In this document: positions 43,571 to 54,840 of the stretch, one piece after another
Layout: every line of letters begins with the position of its first letter
How positions within the stretch are numbered: position 1 is the first letter of the stretch
Assembly (NCBI GenBank): GCA_039707465.1
Contig: CM077643.1
Span: 65,846,605 to 65,910,604 of the forward strand
Direction: 5' to 3'
Origin: Rhabdophis nuchalis
Taxonomy: Eukaryota > Chordata > Lepidosauria > Squamata > Natricidae
Length of the DNA: 64,000 nucleotides
The notes under the pieces: model-generated
Told to the model about the DNA's origin: nothing
Databases searched by the model: none
The model's input: the letters and a program-made list of their open reading frames with translations, nothing else
Position numbers and translations under genes: made by a program

Positions 43571-43884
43571 GAGCACATTAATTTCAATACTTTTTAACTT
43601 GTATTGAGAAACATGCTCAGATGAACACTTTACTAATTTATTTTTGTCTATTTGTAGTATACTGTACATACGGAAATAGTTCTGATCATGAAAATATGAT
43701 CAGAACTCTAAAAATAGTGAGAGATTTTTCTGAAGCTTACTGGAATCTTACAAGAGGCAACTGAATTATACTTAGATCATTCTACCACTACATTTAGAGA
43801 AATAACATGATGGGAATTTTCACTAATGTTTTAATCTATTTTTATCGCAGCAAATGGAGGTTATCAATGGATTCAGGGTATTGA

Positions 43885-44262
43885 GGGCAATACAATACAA
43901 TACAATACAATAGCAGAGTTGGAAGGGACCTTGTAGGTCTTCTAGTCCAACCCCCTGCGTTGGCAGGAACTTTATACCATTTCAGACAAATGGCTATCTA
44001 ACATCTTCTTAAAGACTTCCAGGTTTGGGGCATTCACAACTTCTGGAGGCAAGCTGTTCCAGAGGTTAATTGTTCTAACTGTCAGGAAATTTCTCCTCAG
44101 TTCTAAGTTGCTTCTCTCCTTGATTAGTTTCTACCCATTGCTTCTTGTCCTGCCCCCAGGTGCCTTGGAGAATAGATTGACTCCCTCTTCTTTGTGGCAC
44201 CCTCTGAGATATCGGAACACTGCTATCATGTCTCCCCTGGTCCTTCTCTTCATCAAATGAAG
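43885..44262 (-). mobile_element. CR1-clade LINE 3' fragment with AATAC tail
   Basis: Tail gcaatacaatacaatacaat, 3' end ggaagggaccttgtaggtc and C-terminal coding up to about tgtctcccctggtccttctc. Same family as 35609 and 38005. Confidence 0.9.
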
Positions 44263-44579
44263 CTAAGCAAGTGAAAATAAGATGATGTTTCCACAAAACA
44301 ATTGCAGATATTTTTTTGGTCTGGGAGAGGCCCATGTCTTAGTCTCAGTGTCTGTATTTTATACTAAATGTCTGAGATTTGATTCTATTTTTAAAAAAAT
44401 ATCAGTTAAGTCTCATTTTTATATGACTGAAAAAACGCTGAGCTAATAATCTATACAGAATATTTTTTGAATTCTTTAAAGCAACTTCTGATGTTCCTCT
44501 CTATCTTGGGATATGGTTGCCATATAATATGGTTTGGAAAGATTAGAGAGCAGGAAGAAGTATTCAGACAAACTAAAGT

Positions 44580-45044
44580 AGTAAAGGAAATGAACATTAA
44601 GAACATTAAGAAACAATGAAAGACCTGAGCAGTGAAAAAAAGACAACTGAAGGGAAATCTGTTAGCACTTTTCAGATACCTGAGATCTGTCATAAAAAAG
44701 TCAAAACCTGTGTTATCTCAGAAGGTTGTGTTACAGGAAGACAGATTCCAATTGAACATTAATAACAATTTTGTAATAGAAAGAGCACTTGGAGAGGAGA
44801 AAAAATATTTATGGAAAGAGATGGGCTTCACTGGGTATATTCAGAATCTGGATAGCCATCTGCTGGAAAAGTTTTAGTTTGGATTCTTGCCACAAGTAGG
44901 AAATTGGACTTGATGGCCAATTACCCCTTTCAACTCAATGATGAGTTCTTCTCAGATTGATTGTCCACCTGTCTGAAATAATATAGGGCCTGCTACTTGA
45001 ACAGGCTTTTGGACTAAAAGATCTCCAAGTTCCCTTCTAGCACT
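44580..45044 (+). mobile_element. Older CR1-type fragment with an LTR in its tail
   Basis: Degenerate coding (LALFRYLRSVIKKSKPVLSQ, NLDSHLLEKF) and a 3' end with ggacttgatggccaattacc and ctaaaagatctccaagttcc. After the LTR the tail resumes as gctctattctaattg. Confidence 0.7.
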
Positions 45045-45682
45045 TGTTGTGCTCCACCAACAACCTGCAGAGCTGGCAGCAGAGTTGGACAGTAAGGAGG
45101 TTGTGGAGGAACATGGATCAGTCCTGGAGTCTGGGAAAGGCTCGGACGAAGGCTCTGCATTGGAGGCAGAGTCGGGGCCTCAGCCATCTAGGAGTTATGT
45201 GCTGCCTCTGGAGCCTCCAGAATTGGACATCAGCGAGGCAGAGGAATAGGCTCCCCCTGTTCCCAGTGCGCCCATGCGCAGAGCTGCCAAAAGGCAAGAA
45301 CAGTTAAGACAGAAGGGACAACTCGTGAGTACGGCTTGGAGGTGATTGGCCCTCCCATGGGACATAAAGGCACGTGAGCCTTTTTCAGGAAGCAACTTGG
45401 TTCATGCTGGTCAGTTTACCTTCTGAAGCTCTGTTTTGATTCTTTGCTCCATGTGGCCTTGCCAAGCTAATTGCCAATTAAGACTTTGGCAGCATTTAAA
45501 GAAAGATAAAGATATCAGCCTTATTCTGAAAGACTTTGGCACCCTACTGTAGGACTCTTTACAACTCTTTGAGACTCATTACAGGCTGTGAATGAACATA
45601 ATTCACAGCCGTTGAAATAAAAAGAGGGGTTTTTGGATTAAGCATGTCCGTTTTACTGTATCAGGAAGCCTAGGCCAGAACA
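45045..45682 (+). mobile_element. Probable solo LTR inside a CR1 tail
   Basis: Starts TGTTGTGCTCC and ends GGCCAGAACA (TGTT...AACA). Flanks gcact (45040-45044) and gctct (45683-45687) match at 4 of 5; joining them restores a continuous CR1 tail. A TATA-like gggacataaaggc lies at about 45359, and a polyadenylation signal gaaataaaaagagg at about 45615. No internal retroviral genes. Gypsy versus ERV undecided. Confidence 0.65.
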
Positions 45683-45689
45683 GCTCTAT

Positions 45690-46380
45690 TCTAATTGATT
45701 GTTCTACAGTATTAGCCTGGGAACTAGTGGTTCTCAGGCTAATAGAACATGGGATTAAATTTTTGAAGTGTCAAATTATATTATCATGCCTGTTGTGAAG
45801 TCTAGTCACAAGATCAGCATACTGATATACAAAGGGAGGACAACCTGTGCTTTGTCACGAGTGTTAAACAATTAAAGATTTTTCTGCAAAACCATCTAGA
45901 CACTAAGACCTTGCTTCAGTATTGGAATCAGGTTACATCAGTGATGCTTGGTTTCTGCCACAAGTATGTATCCTATATGCATCCAAGTCCAAATTTCAGC
46001 AGCCATGGCCCTCAAGTGTTGAGTATTCACCTCTTTATCTGACAAATAGCAAATTTGCTACCTTCCTTACTCAATATGAAGTATATATTCCCCTAACACT
46101 CAGGATTTTCCTATGGAACTGTCTGGAGTAGGATTTATAATTAGTCAGATGAAGAAGGAGCTGTAAAATAGGCAACCTCCCATAAGTTACAGAATAGCCT
46201 GAACTTGGTGTTTTGCCTTGAGTAGCAAAAGGAGGGTATGAACTCTTCCCCAACCTCCTGACTGTTAACTTCTCACACATTTTTTATAAGATACTTTTCA
46301 GCTGAGTTCTGATATAGCTTAGCTGAATGTAAAGTAAGTCAATAGGAATGCAAGTGTAGGTCCAGAGGCAACTGGGGAAG
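45690..46380. other. Non-coding sequence
   Basis: No family recognised. Confidence 0.4.
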
Positions 46381-46381
46381 G

Positions 46382-46480
46382 GTCATAACTCAGTGGTAGA
46401 ACACAAACTTTCTATCCAGAAGGTCCTAAGTTAAATCTCTGGCAATTGTATGTGGGTTACGAAAAAACAGTTACCTGAAT
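46382..46480 (+). mobile_element. tRNA-like SINE head
   Basis: cataactcagtggtagaaca (A box) and gaaggtcctaagttaaatct (degenerate B box) at tRNA spacing. Probably an old tRNA-derived SINE rather than a functional tRNA, since the acceptor stem is not conserved. Confidence 0.55.
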
Positions 46481-46702
46481 TTTGAGGAGCCACTACTAAT
46501 TACATTTTAGGCTAAATGGGTCAGGTAAGGGCCCACAAAATCTAACTTCACGCAGTTGCATAGATTCACATTTTAGTCCATTCTATCAAATTCCACGTAT
46601 ATCTAGTGTTTAAAAATATTACAAGAAAAAGCTTGCTTTTCTAGCCAGCTATCCCTTACACACATATTTTTGTGCAACTTATATGTATGCACGTGAGTGT
46701 AA

Positions 46703-47053
46703 CAGTGGTGAAATGCTACCCGTTGGACCATTTCACCCAAAACCGGTAGTAAAAAATGCTACCAGTTCAGGCGAACTAGTATTTCCAACGATCAGCAGGC
46801 CGACGATCAGCTGTGACGCGCAATTTATATTAGCTAGAATTGTTGGATTTCCTGCTTTTTAGCTAATCTAAATTGCGTGGCACAGCGGATTCTATGCCCT
46901 CGCTGTTCTACTTACCTTTGCAGACTCAGAAGGCTTCAAAATGTTCCTTTTTTAGTGCTGTGTGGGTGAGCCTCAGGCGTGCATGCGCACAATGCACGTG
47001 CTTGATATCAGACTCACTGAACCGGTAGCAGACTTCAGAGGATTACACCTCTG
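46703..47053. mobile_element. hAT element (CAGTGGTGAAATGC end)
   Basis: Ends cagtggtgaaatgctaccc and ggattacacctctg. Flanks gagtgtaa and gtatgtag agree at 5 of 8. Contains aaaaccggtagtaaaaaatg and ctgaaccggtagcag, words shared with the 47110 and 63626 elements. Confidence 0.7.
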
Positions 47054-47109
47054 GTATGTAGGCATATGCATTTACACATACACATACACATGCATATGTA
47101 TATATACAT

Positions 47110-47432
47110 CAGAGGTGGTATTCAGCCAGTTCTGACAGGTTCTGGAGAACTAGTAGTGGAAATTTTGAGTAATTCGGAGAACCAGCTAATAGGCTAGCCC
47201 TACCCCACTGCCTCTCAGCCTCCCAGCCAATCTTCTTTTGTTACCCTGAACAGGAGAACAGAGCTAGAAAACAGGTTAATTGGGCGGGGAGGCAATGGGG
47301 ATTTTGCAGTAACCTTTCCTCAGGAGGGGGGAGAGGGGAAGGCAGTAACCTTCCCCTGCCATGCCCACCAAGCCACGCCCACCAAGCCACACCCATAGAA
47401 CTGGTAGTAAAAATTTATGAATGCTACCACTG
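47110..47432. mobile_element. hAT element, family 4 (CAGAGGTGGTATTC end)
   Basis: Flanks atatacat (47102-47109) and atatacaa (47433-47440) match at 7 of 8. Ends cagaggtggtattcagcc and gaatgctaccactg. Same family as 63626-63900. No transposase. Confidence 0.88.
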
Positions 47433-47444
47433 ATATACAAATGC

Positions 47445-49245
47445 CTTTTTTATATTCCTGGGATTCAAAGTTCCTTGTGCATGAATCTCTGCTATTTTCC
47501 AGCTCTGAAGCTTCTGTTTAGTGGAGGGATGCACCTGCCTCTGTGTCCCAGTGGCAATTGGGCTTTAACAGTTGCAATCCTTTAAATGCATTTAAGACAC
47601 CAAGAGCACTAGGAATCCATTACCATACAATCTGGCTTTCTGTAATAATTGTGTGTTGTCTCAGAGCCAGAAATCTCAGGTTTAATTATATCATTTTCCC
47701 ATTCATTAACATTTTGAGCCTTTGAGCTTGTCAGAAACGAATTCAGATTTTGATTTAATACAATGACAGACCATACATATTAATTTCAAGGGCCTCACCC
47801 TGCAAGCTGTGCTCATTTTTTAAAATATACCCAAGATATTGTATGCATATAGGAGTGGGAGGTGAAAGCTTGCTAGTAAATGTCTCTAAAAGACAGGAAA
47901 TGATTTTTCTCTCTCGACTGAATTACCTGGAACAATTGTTCTTTTTAATTTGTTTGCAGTATGTGTGTGTGTCAACCCTGCTTACCTACTTGTTTAATTT
48001 AACCACTTGGCTAAGTAATTAATTTAAAAGTTATTTATTGTTTAACATTCTAATTGTGAGCAAATGTCTATAATAAAATAATAAAATGAATAATATTTTT
48101 CTTGAGTGTCTATTTTACTTAGGACATAAAAGATCAAAATAGTAAGATCAAAATATTTTTTTATCCAAAAAGCGTAATTCCCAGAGTATTAAGGATTAGT
48201 GACAAAACATTGAAATCCCAGTATCTTTTGAGAATAAAATCTAAACAAGGGGGCTGGTGTGTCAGAAGTTATTCTAAAAACATACATTGATACATGTTTA
48301 ATAAATTAACTCCTTCTAAAGTTTATTCTCATTCATTTTGCATGTTAAAGGGATTCCTGTAACGTATCTTACTTCTTCTCCTGCAGTTATTGTAAATCTG
48401 AATTTTCTTTTCATTTTAGCTGCTCACAGTTCCTGACCATAATTCTATTATTGTTTATTTATCCAGTGGAATTTTGGGTAAATAGTCAAAGAACAACTTC
48501 CTTCCTTCCTTCCTTCCTTCCTTCCTTCCTTCCTTCCTTCCTTCCTTCCTTCTTTCCTCTGCACCTGCTTTATTTCACTATTCTAAGATGGTATATTAAA
48601 TTGGAAACAGACGCTAAAGAGAAGACTAGAAAAACAACAATACTATAATTAAAACCTGAAAAAGCAGGTGAACCCTATATTAAATTGCCATGAAAGTTCC
48701 ATGGAACAAAAAACACCTTCATTCTTCACTAGTACATAACGCTGAGCAAAATTAGGGCTTATTCTTACTATCCTAAGTTTCTTGGTTGTGAAAGATATAA
48801 TAGGATTCCTAAAGAAAATGTAAACTCTATAAACAGGTTCATAAGTAAAGAGACACTCTGCCTCAGATACCATAGCTACGGACATGCCCTACTTCATAGA
48901 TAAAAATTAGCTTGTTGAATCATTCAAAATCTTGAGCTCATCTTGAAAATCAGAGATAAGCTTGTGCAACTGATGTCAATTATAGTTTATATGTATAAAA
49001 CATGCAACCAGAAAGCAATCTGGGCTGAACCCTTTTGCACCACCTGCAATATCTTATTTTCATCTTCATAGAATGCATTGCAGAAATCCAAATAAAAAAG
49101 AGATTAAGATCTAGGTCACTGTGACCAGACTAATTTTTCTCCTGGAATATAAGGCACTGAGACATCATTCTAAATATACTGCTGGATGTAGCACCAACTC
49201 TAGGTTAACTGGACGATTTTTAACCAGTAGCTGTCATTTCCCTAT
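47445..49245. other. Non-coding sequence with one microsatellite
   Basis: AT-rich; contains the (TTCC)n tract at 48499-48551. No exon recognised. Confidence 0.45.
48499..48551. repeat. (TTCC)n microsatellite
   Basis: About thirteen perfect TTCC units. Unlike the tract at 15989, no LINE terminus adjoins it. Confidence 0.95.
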
Positions 49246-49249
49246 ATTG

Positions 49250-49890
49250 AACTTTTATTTATTTATTTTGTCAAACATGTACGAGATAACATGCATGAGT
49301 ATAAACATGGACACGAACCCAGGAAATGAGTATGAATAAATGGGGACAGTAACACAGGAATGGTAGGCATGCTGGTGCACTTATGCACACCCCCTTACAG
49401 ACCTCTTAGGAATGGGGTGAAGTCCACGGTAGAAAGTTTAAGGTTAAAATTATGGGGGTTTGAGGATGTAACAACAGAGTCAGGTAGAGCATTCCAGGCA
49501 TGGATCACTCTGCTGCTGTTGTCGTACTTTCTGCAATCGAGTTTGAAGTGAGTTTACTTTGAGTTTGTATCTATCATTTGTCAGTGTATTATTGCGGTTG
49601 AAGCTGAAGTAGTCATTAACAGGTAGAACATTGTAGCAGACAATTTTGTGTACTACATTTAGGTCAGACTGCAGGCGGCATAGTTCTAGGTTGTCCAAAC
49701 CCAAAATTTTGAGCCTGGTGGCATAAGGTATTCTGTTGTGAGTAGAGGAGTGGAGTACTCTTCTCGTGAAATACCTCTGGACTCGTTCAATTGTATTAAT
49801 GTCCGATATACAGTGTGGATTCCAGGCAGATGAGCTGTATTCAAGAATAGGTCTGACAAAGGTTTTGTATGCCCAGGTTTAGAGTACAAG
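49250..49890 (-). mobile_element. Jockey-group LINE 3' fragment (possibly Rex1-like)
   Basis: Minus strand: coding at about 49480-49889 in two overlapping frames (one frameshift) reads GLDNLELCRLQSDLNVVHKI and VNDYFSFNRNNTLTNDRYKL, after RGISREEYSTPLLTTE. A 3' UTR then ends in catgtttgacaaaataaata and a TAAA tail. The clade is my best guess. A second copy is at 60695-61165. Confidence 0.7.
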
Positions 49891-49894
49891 AGTC

Positions 49895-51410
49895 CACATC
49901 CAATCTCTTGTTGTATTAAAAAGCTGAAATGAAGGAGTCACTGACAAATTGCAGAAGGAATTGGTGTAGGCCCTCAAAGAGGCTTCTTTTATTTTTATCA
50001 CTGCTATGATAATATTGAAAGGCAGTAAGTAAAAAAGAATGTTGCTCTTTATTTTAATCTACAAAATCTCAGAGGGCATAGAAATTTTAAGATCTATAAT
50101 AGCAAGGTAGAAGATAGTGGGGGGTGCTTTGCATTTAGCTGAACAAACACCCTATCTAATATCAGATACTTTCCTTTGTTCGTAGCAATTTTTCATCTGC
50201 CAGTTGACTATTAAATTGAGAACAGACTTTCCTCTTCCTACTTGTTACTAAATATTTTGAAAGATTTTGACTTATTTTCTGATGCGGTTAAAAAAAAATC
50301 CTGGGAGAGTTTTCTCTCTATGTTACTTCCTGCAGTAGAAGAACATTGCGAAAGAAAATTGTGAAGCCTCTAGATGGAGCTTCCAACAATATAAGTCCCT
50401 GGGCAGCTCGTGGTGAATGTGCAGTGATAATCAACACGTGTTTAAACACTAATCATCCTAGGAAGTTAAATATAATCAAATGAAGTACCATTATTATTGC
50501 AATGCAACAGAAAATGCTGGAAAATGAAAAATACGTTGTTGTTGCAGCCCACATTATCTGATTGACTGGAGGAGCCTTCCAGGAAAAATGTACTGGAAGG
50601 GTTAAATGCTACTTTTGTAAAAACCTATTGAGAGTTAGGGAAGTTAGCAAAATGACATACCTTGTGAATTTTGGTATGATCTGCGCTTTCTAAACAAATG
50701 AACAGGTTGGAGTTTAGGTATCCATTCCTTCACACTTTCCCAAATGTTCTTAGCAAAGAGAAATGTGCCAGGACAAATTAAGATATGCATACGTAAAGAG
50801 GGAAGAAGGAAAGAGATGGAGAATAAGTTTATTTGGGGATAAAAATATATTTAGAAATTCATATTTGGGGAGAACATACATGAAAAAATATTTGCGTGAG
50901 CATTTTATGTATTTATTTAAAACAGAAATGCAGGCAAGGAAGCATAGTATGATTTTATGGATAACATGCATGCAGGTGATAACCTTAGAAATAAGTAGCT
51001 ATGCCCATTCCAAATTGCATTGATTCAGAAAGCTGTAGGTCATGGCCTCCCATTTATGGCTTCAAACAGACTTCATTCTGCAGGAAAGAAATCAGGATTC
51101 AAGCCCAATGTTTCTCTCAAATAGATATTCCAAAAGATGTAATAGAAACATAAAATTCTGCCTTATATTTAACTAGATCTTTGTTTCAATGTTCCTAGAT
51201 TACCCAACAACAACATTTTGATGTGTGGGTAAGGTTTTGCCAGCCCCAGACACTGGATTGAACATTAGATTTGGAAATCATGTACTCTATCACAAAATAT
51301 TGACCTGTTTCCTAGCATTATAAATGTTTAGGCTGCCTAAAAAAATAAGATATTGGACACAAATATCTCTTTCTCACCCTCTTTCTCCTTCTCTTTTGCG
51401 CCTTTGAATC
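49895..51410. other. Non-coding sequence
   Basis: AT-rich, unassigned. Confidence 0.4.
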
Positions 51411-51414
51411 AATA

Positions 51415-51602
51415 TTGATGCCTGATGAATGCCTGAATTTTCCCCTACAAGATTTTGGGAAGTGGCTTGCCATTGCCTCCTTCTTTCTAGAACTTAGAGA
51501 AAGCAACTAGCCTATGATCAAGCAATGGACTTTATACCTAAGATGGGACTAGAACTCATTATCTCCTGGTTTCTAGCCCAGTACTTTAACTACTATCCTA
51601 CT
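51415..51602 (-). mobile_element. tRNA-derived SINE, reverse
   Basis: Reversed head tctcctggtttctagcccag and gatgggactagaactcatta (B box region), with the body gaagtggcttgccattgcct. Same type as 58820. Confidence 0.7.
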
Positions 51603-51819
51603 TGCCAAAATATCTTAATATGTAATATGTAATAACTAAAATAATTATCATCTATAAACATGTCCATTTTTAAGTTATATGACTTTTTTTTTTGGATGCT
51701 CTGATCCTATTTTTCTGACCACACTTGACTTTTCAGTTGTCTCATGAATAGAGCTTTGATTCTTGATTTCTCTAGCTGTATCTTGAAATTTGCCCAAGGT
51801 ATCTTGTTTCAGTCTAGGT

Positions 51820-52527
51820 ACGTGATGGCGAACCTCTGGCATGCATGCCGCACATGGCACATGGAGCCATTTCTGAGAGCATGTGAGGTGTTGCCCTGTC
51901 AACTCCAGCATGCATGCGCATGTGCACACTGGCCAATTGATTTTCGGCCTTGATTTTCACCCGTTTTGGGCCCACCGGAGGCTTTCCTAAAACCTCCGAA
52001 GGGCGAAAAGCCACCCAATGCACAAACTGGAAGTTCAGGGATAGACTTCCGGCTCTTTTTCACCCTTTGGAGGCTTCAGGGAGGCCTCTTGAAGTCTCCC
52101 GGGAGCAAAAAACCTGCCCAACGTACAAACCAGAAGTTCAGGAACGTGTTACATGTTCAGGAATGTTTGTGTGTTGGCCCGTTTTTCGCCCTCCCCAGGC
52201 TTCAGGAAGCTTCCCTGAAGCCTGGGTAGGGCGAAAAACTGCCCCAACAGGGACCACTGGAAGTTCAGGAACAAACTTCTGAATTGCCCATTTGACTTTT
52301 TTTCTCCCTCTGGGAAGCCAAAAATCAACCCAACACACCTCCTGGAAATCCGGAGACTTCAGTGGGGCCTGTGCACATGTGTGGTGTGTGTGTGTGTGTG
52401 TGTGTGCGCGCGCACGCACATGCACAGGGAAAGCTTTGCATTATTAGTGTGGGCATGCCCATGTGCAACCCTCCCCCTGCTCCCCCCCACTTTTGGCACG
52501 CCTCAACAAAAAGTTTAGCCATCACTG
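51820..52527. mobile_element. hAT family 1 element, longest copy
   Basis: 708 bp with ends acgtgatggcgaacct and agtttagccatcactg. Flanks gtctaggt and ttctagat match at 6 of 8. Internally it repeats a block of about 110 bp (ccctggag/cttcagg... gaagttcagga words at 52030, 52130 and 52260). A (GT)n/(GC)n run lies at 52383-52420. Non-coding. Confidence 0.85.
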
Positions 52528-52539
52528 TTCTAGATCCAG

Positions 52540-53755
52540 TGGAAGTGTTTTAGAATCATTATGAGAACTTATACAAACTAAAGTGAAGAAGGAAAAATTC
52601 AAGAGCACATTAAACTATGGTGAGCACAATTTTATTCAAATCTTTGATGTTTCTAATGAGATTTTGTTTCTACAAAAACACTCAGTTCTATGACTAGATA
52701 TAGAAATGTATCAGCTATTTCTTATGACAAAACATAACCAAGATTGAGATGAAATATGTTCATTATGTCAACACTGTTTTAGTAATCTAGCACAGGAAGA
52801 GCGATTTCCAATTTTGAGAAACAAATACTTGCAACTTAGATCACTTAGGATAAAACACATTACAGCATGAAGCAAGCAGATGTCTACTAACCCAGTGGAA
52901 TTTTACTACAGAGGGACTGGAAATCATTCGGTAAATAGAACTTATTGTTTTCTTGAAATTCCTCATTCTGCCCTAATTTTTAATCTAATGAATTTTTAAG
53001 ATATTTTTATTTCATCAATATTAAACATTGAAATAATTTTTACTATCCTTCATTCAAGAGACTTTGCTGCCAGCTTTATACATAAATTATTTTTTACTTA
53101 CTTTTTTATTTATATGTTAAATTCAGAAACTGCCAATCTCTCTCAAAAAGCAATTCTCAGCAATATACAAAGAAAATATAAAATCATATAAATTATATAT
53201 AAATGTAGTTTATATATTAGTAGTTAAAATTCAAAGTTAAAAGGGGAGGGATTAAAGGATCTAATCAGCCCCACTGGCTTCAGGTTTTTGTTACTGGGCT
53301 GGGTTTTTTTTTAGTATTGTATTCTATCTTGGGGACCTATCTGAACTAGAGGGCAGGTATGAGTATTGCTGAATGAGTATTTCTGCTATGTGTTTAGCAT
53401 GCTTTGTTAAGTCAGGATCTGGCTATTTCAAACATAAAAACACAAAACTCTTTGTCAGAGTTGATATGGCTACTCCACGTGTGAGGACTAAGGGCAATTG
53501 CATTCATTTTCAGTATATCTCTTGCCTTATGTTTGTGTATCCTACTTGCATCTGATAACACAACTCTTCCTGTCCTGGTAATAGTAGAACACAACTTCAA
53601 ATATAAACAACAATAACTACTGTGTTTTGTTTTTGAATAACATTCACAGAACATAGCCACTCACTCACCCAACCAACCGTTGTTTTGTTTTCCTAATTGT
53701 ATTGTGGAGCACAATTTTTACAACTTTTACAACTTCCTCCATCTCTATGCAAGAA
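52540..53755. other. Non-coding sequence
   Basis: AT-rich, unassigned. Confidence 0.4.
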
Positions 53756-53759
53756 TATA

Positions 53760-54169
53760 CCCTATCTTTCCGTATATAAGATGCACCTTTTTCACTCAAA
53801 AAAGAGGCTGAAAATCTGGGTGCGTCTTATACACTGAATACAGCATTTTGTGCCTCCTGAAACCCTGCCCCTTCACCAAAATGGCCATGCGTAGCTTGTA
53901 GGAGGCTTTCAGACAGCTCCTGGGAGCTGGGGAGGGCAGAAATGAGCAAAAAATGGGCCCTTTTTTGCTCAATTATGCTCCTCCTCCAGACCCCAGGAGC
54001 ACTCTATAAGATTCCTAAAGGCTATCCATGCCCCCCTCCCTTTTTGACAAAAAACGGATCTGTTTTTAGGAGGTTTGCAGAGTACAAAACCTTTTTTTTT
54101 TTTAAATTGCCTCTTCAAAACCTTGTTGCATCTTATACTCTGGTGTGTCTTATACACCGAAAAATATGG
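53760..54169. mobile_element. Mariner-type MITE, second copy
   Basis: TA on both sides (53758-53759, 54170-54171). Ends ccctatctttccgtatataag and cttatacaccgaaaaatatgg are imperfect inverted repeats. The interior matches 19937-20304 (gaggctgaaaatctgggtgc). Confidence 0.8.
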
Positions 54170-54380
54170 TAACTTTTATAGTGATATTATCATTCTTTTA
54201 TCCCAATCTTCACATAAGGTACAAGCTTTAAACTGAATTCTGTTGCATTGATGCAACAGGTTGGAAGCTTGAAGAACCTCTATGCTTTCACCTATTTCTT
54301 AATTTTAGGCTCAATAGGACTAAAATAAAATAGTACAAACGCTGGTTAATTCAATAGTAATATATATTATTAGACAACCT

Positions 54381-54670
54381 GTGACCCCACTTGGTAATTA
54401 TTTTAGAGATAGTGTAATAGAATGTGCGGATGACTTTGGGGAACAAAGGGAAGAAATGCTGCCTAGGAAACAATCTGACAAGAGAAGCAGGGGCGGTTCA
54501 AGGGTCAGATAAAGAAAGAAACTTAGGAAGGGCTCAGCCTAATGGATTAAGCAATTAAAGGTGATGGCAGGAAGTTTGTACTTTCACACTTGCAAGAGTC
54601 TGTTAATGTAGCCTTACAATAAAATAGAATTCGTTCATCCACTTGTGTCTCCTGTCTCGTTTACCTAGGA
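54381..54670 (+). mobile_element. Possible LTR remnant
   Basis: A polyadenylation signal in ttacaataaaatagaattcg followed by a U5-like cttgtgtctcctgtctcg is LTR-like. Boundaries and target-site duplication are not found. Low confidence. Confidence 0.3.
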
Positions 54671-54798
54671 CAGGGGTCTGCAAAGTCGGCTCTTTTAAAA
54701 CTGGTGGACTTCAACTCCCAGAATTCCCCAGCCAGCTATGGGGAATTCTGGGAGTTGAAGTCCACCAGTCTTAAAAGAGCCGACTTTGCAGACCCCTG
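54671..54798. mobile_element. Palindromic hAT MITE, second copy
   Basis: 128 bp. Arms caggggtctgcaaagtcggc and gccgactttgcagacccctg with a very short centre (near ccagctatgg). Perfect 8-bp duplication acctagga (54663-54670, 54799-54806). Confidence 0.93.
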
Positions 54799-54840
54799 AC
54801 CTAGGAGATCTAATATTTCTTAAACAGAGAAACAGAGAGC

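Noticed and set aside
45044..45307. Acidic 66-87 codon frames as a small host protein
   Set aside because: They lie entirely inside the proposed LTR, show no domain and have no splice context.
46382..46480. Functional tRNA gene
   Set aside because: A and B boxes are degenerate and the acceptor arm does not pair; fits an old SINE head.
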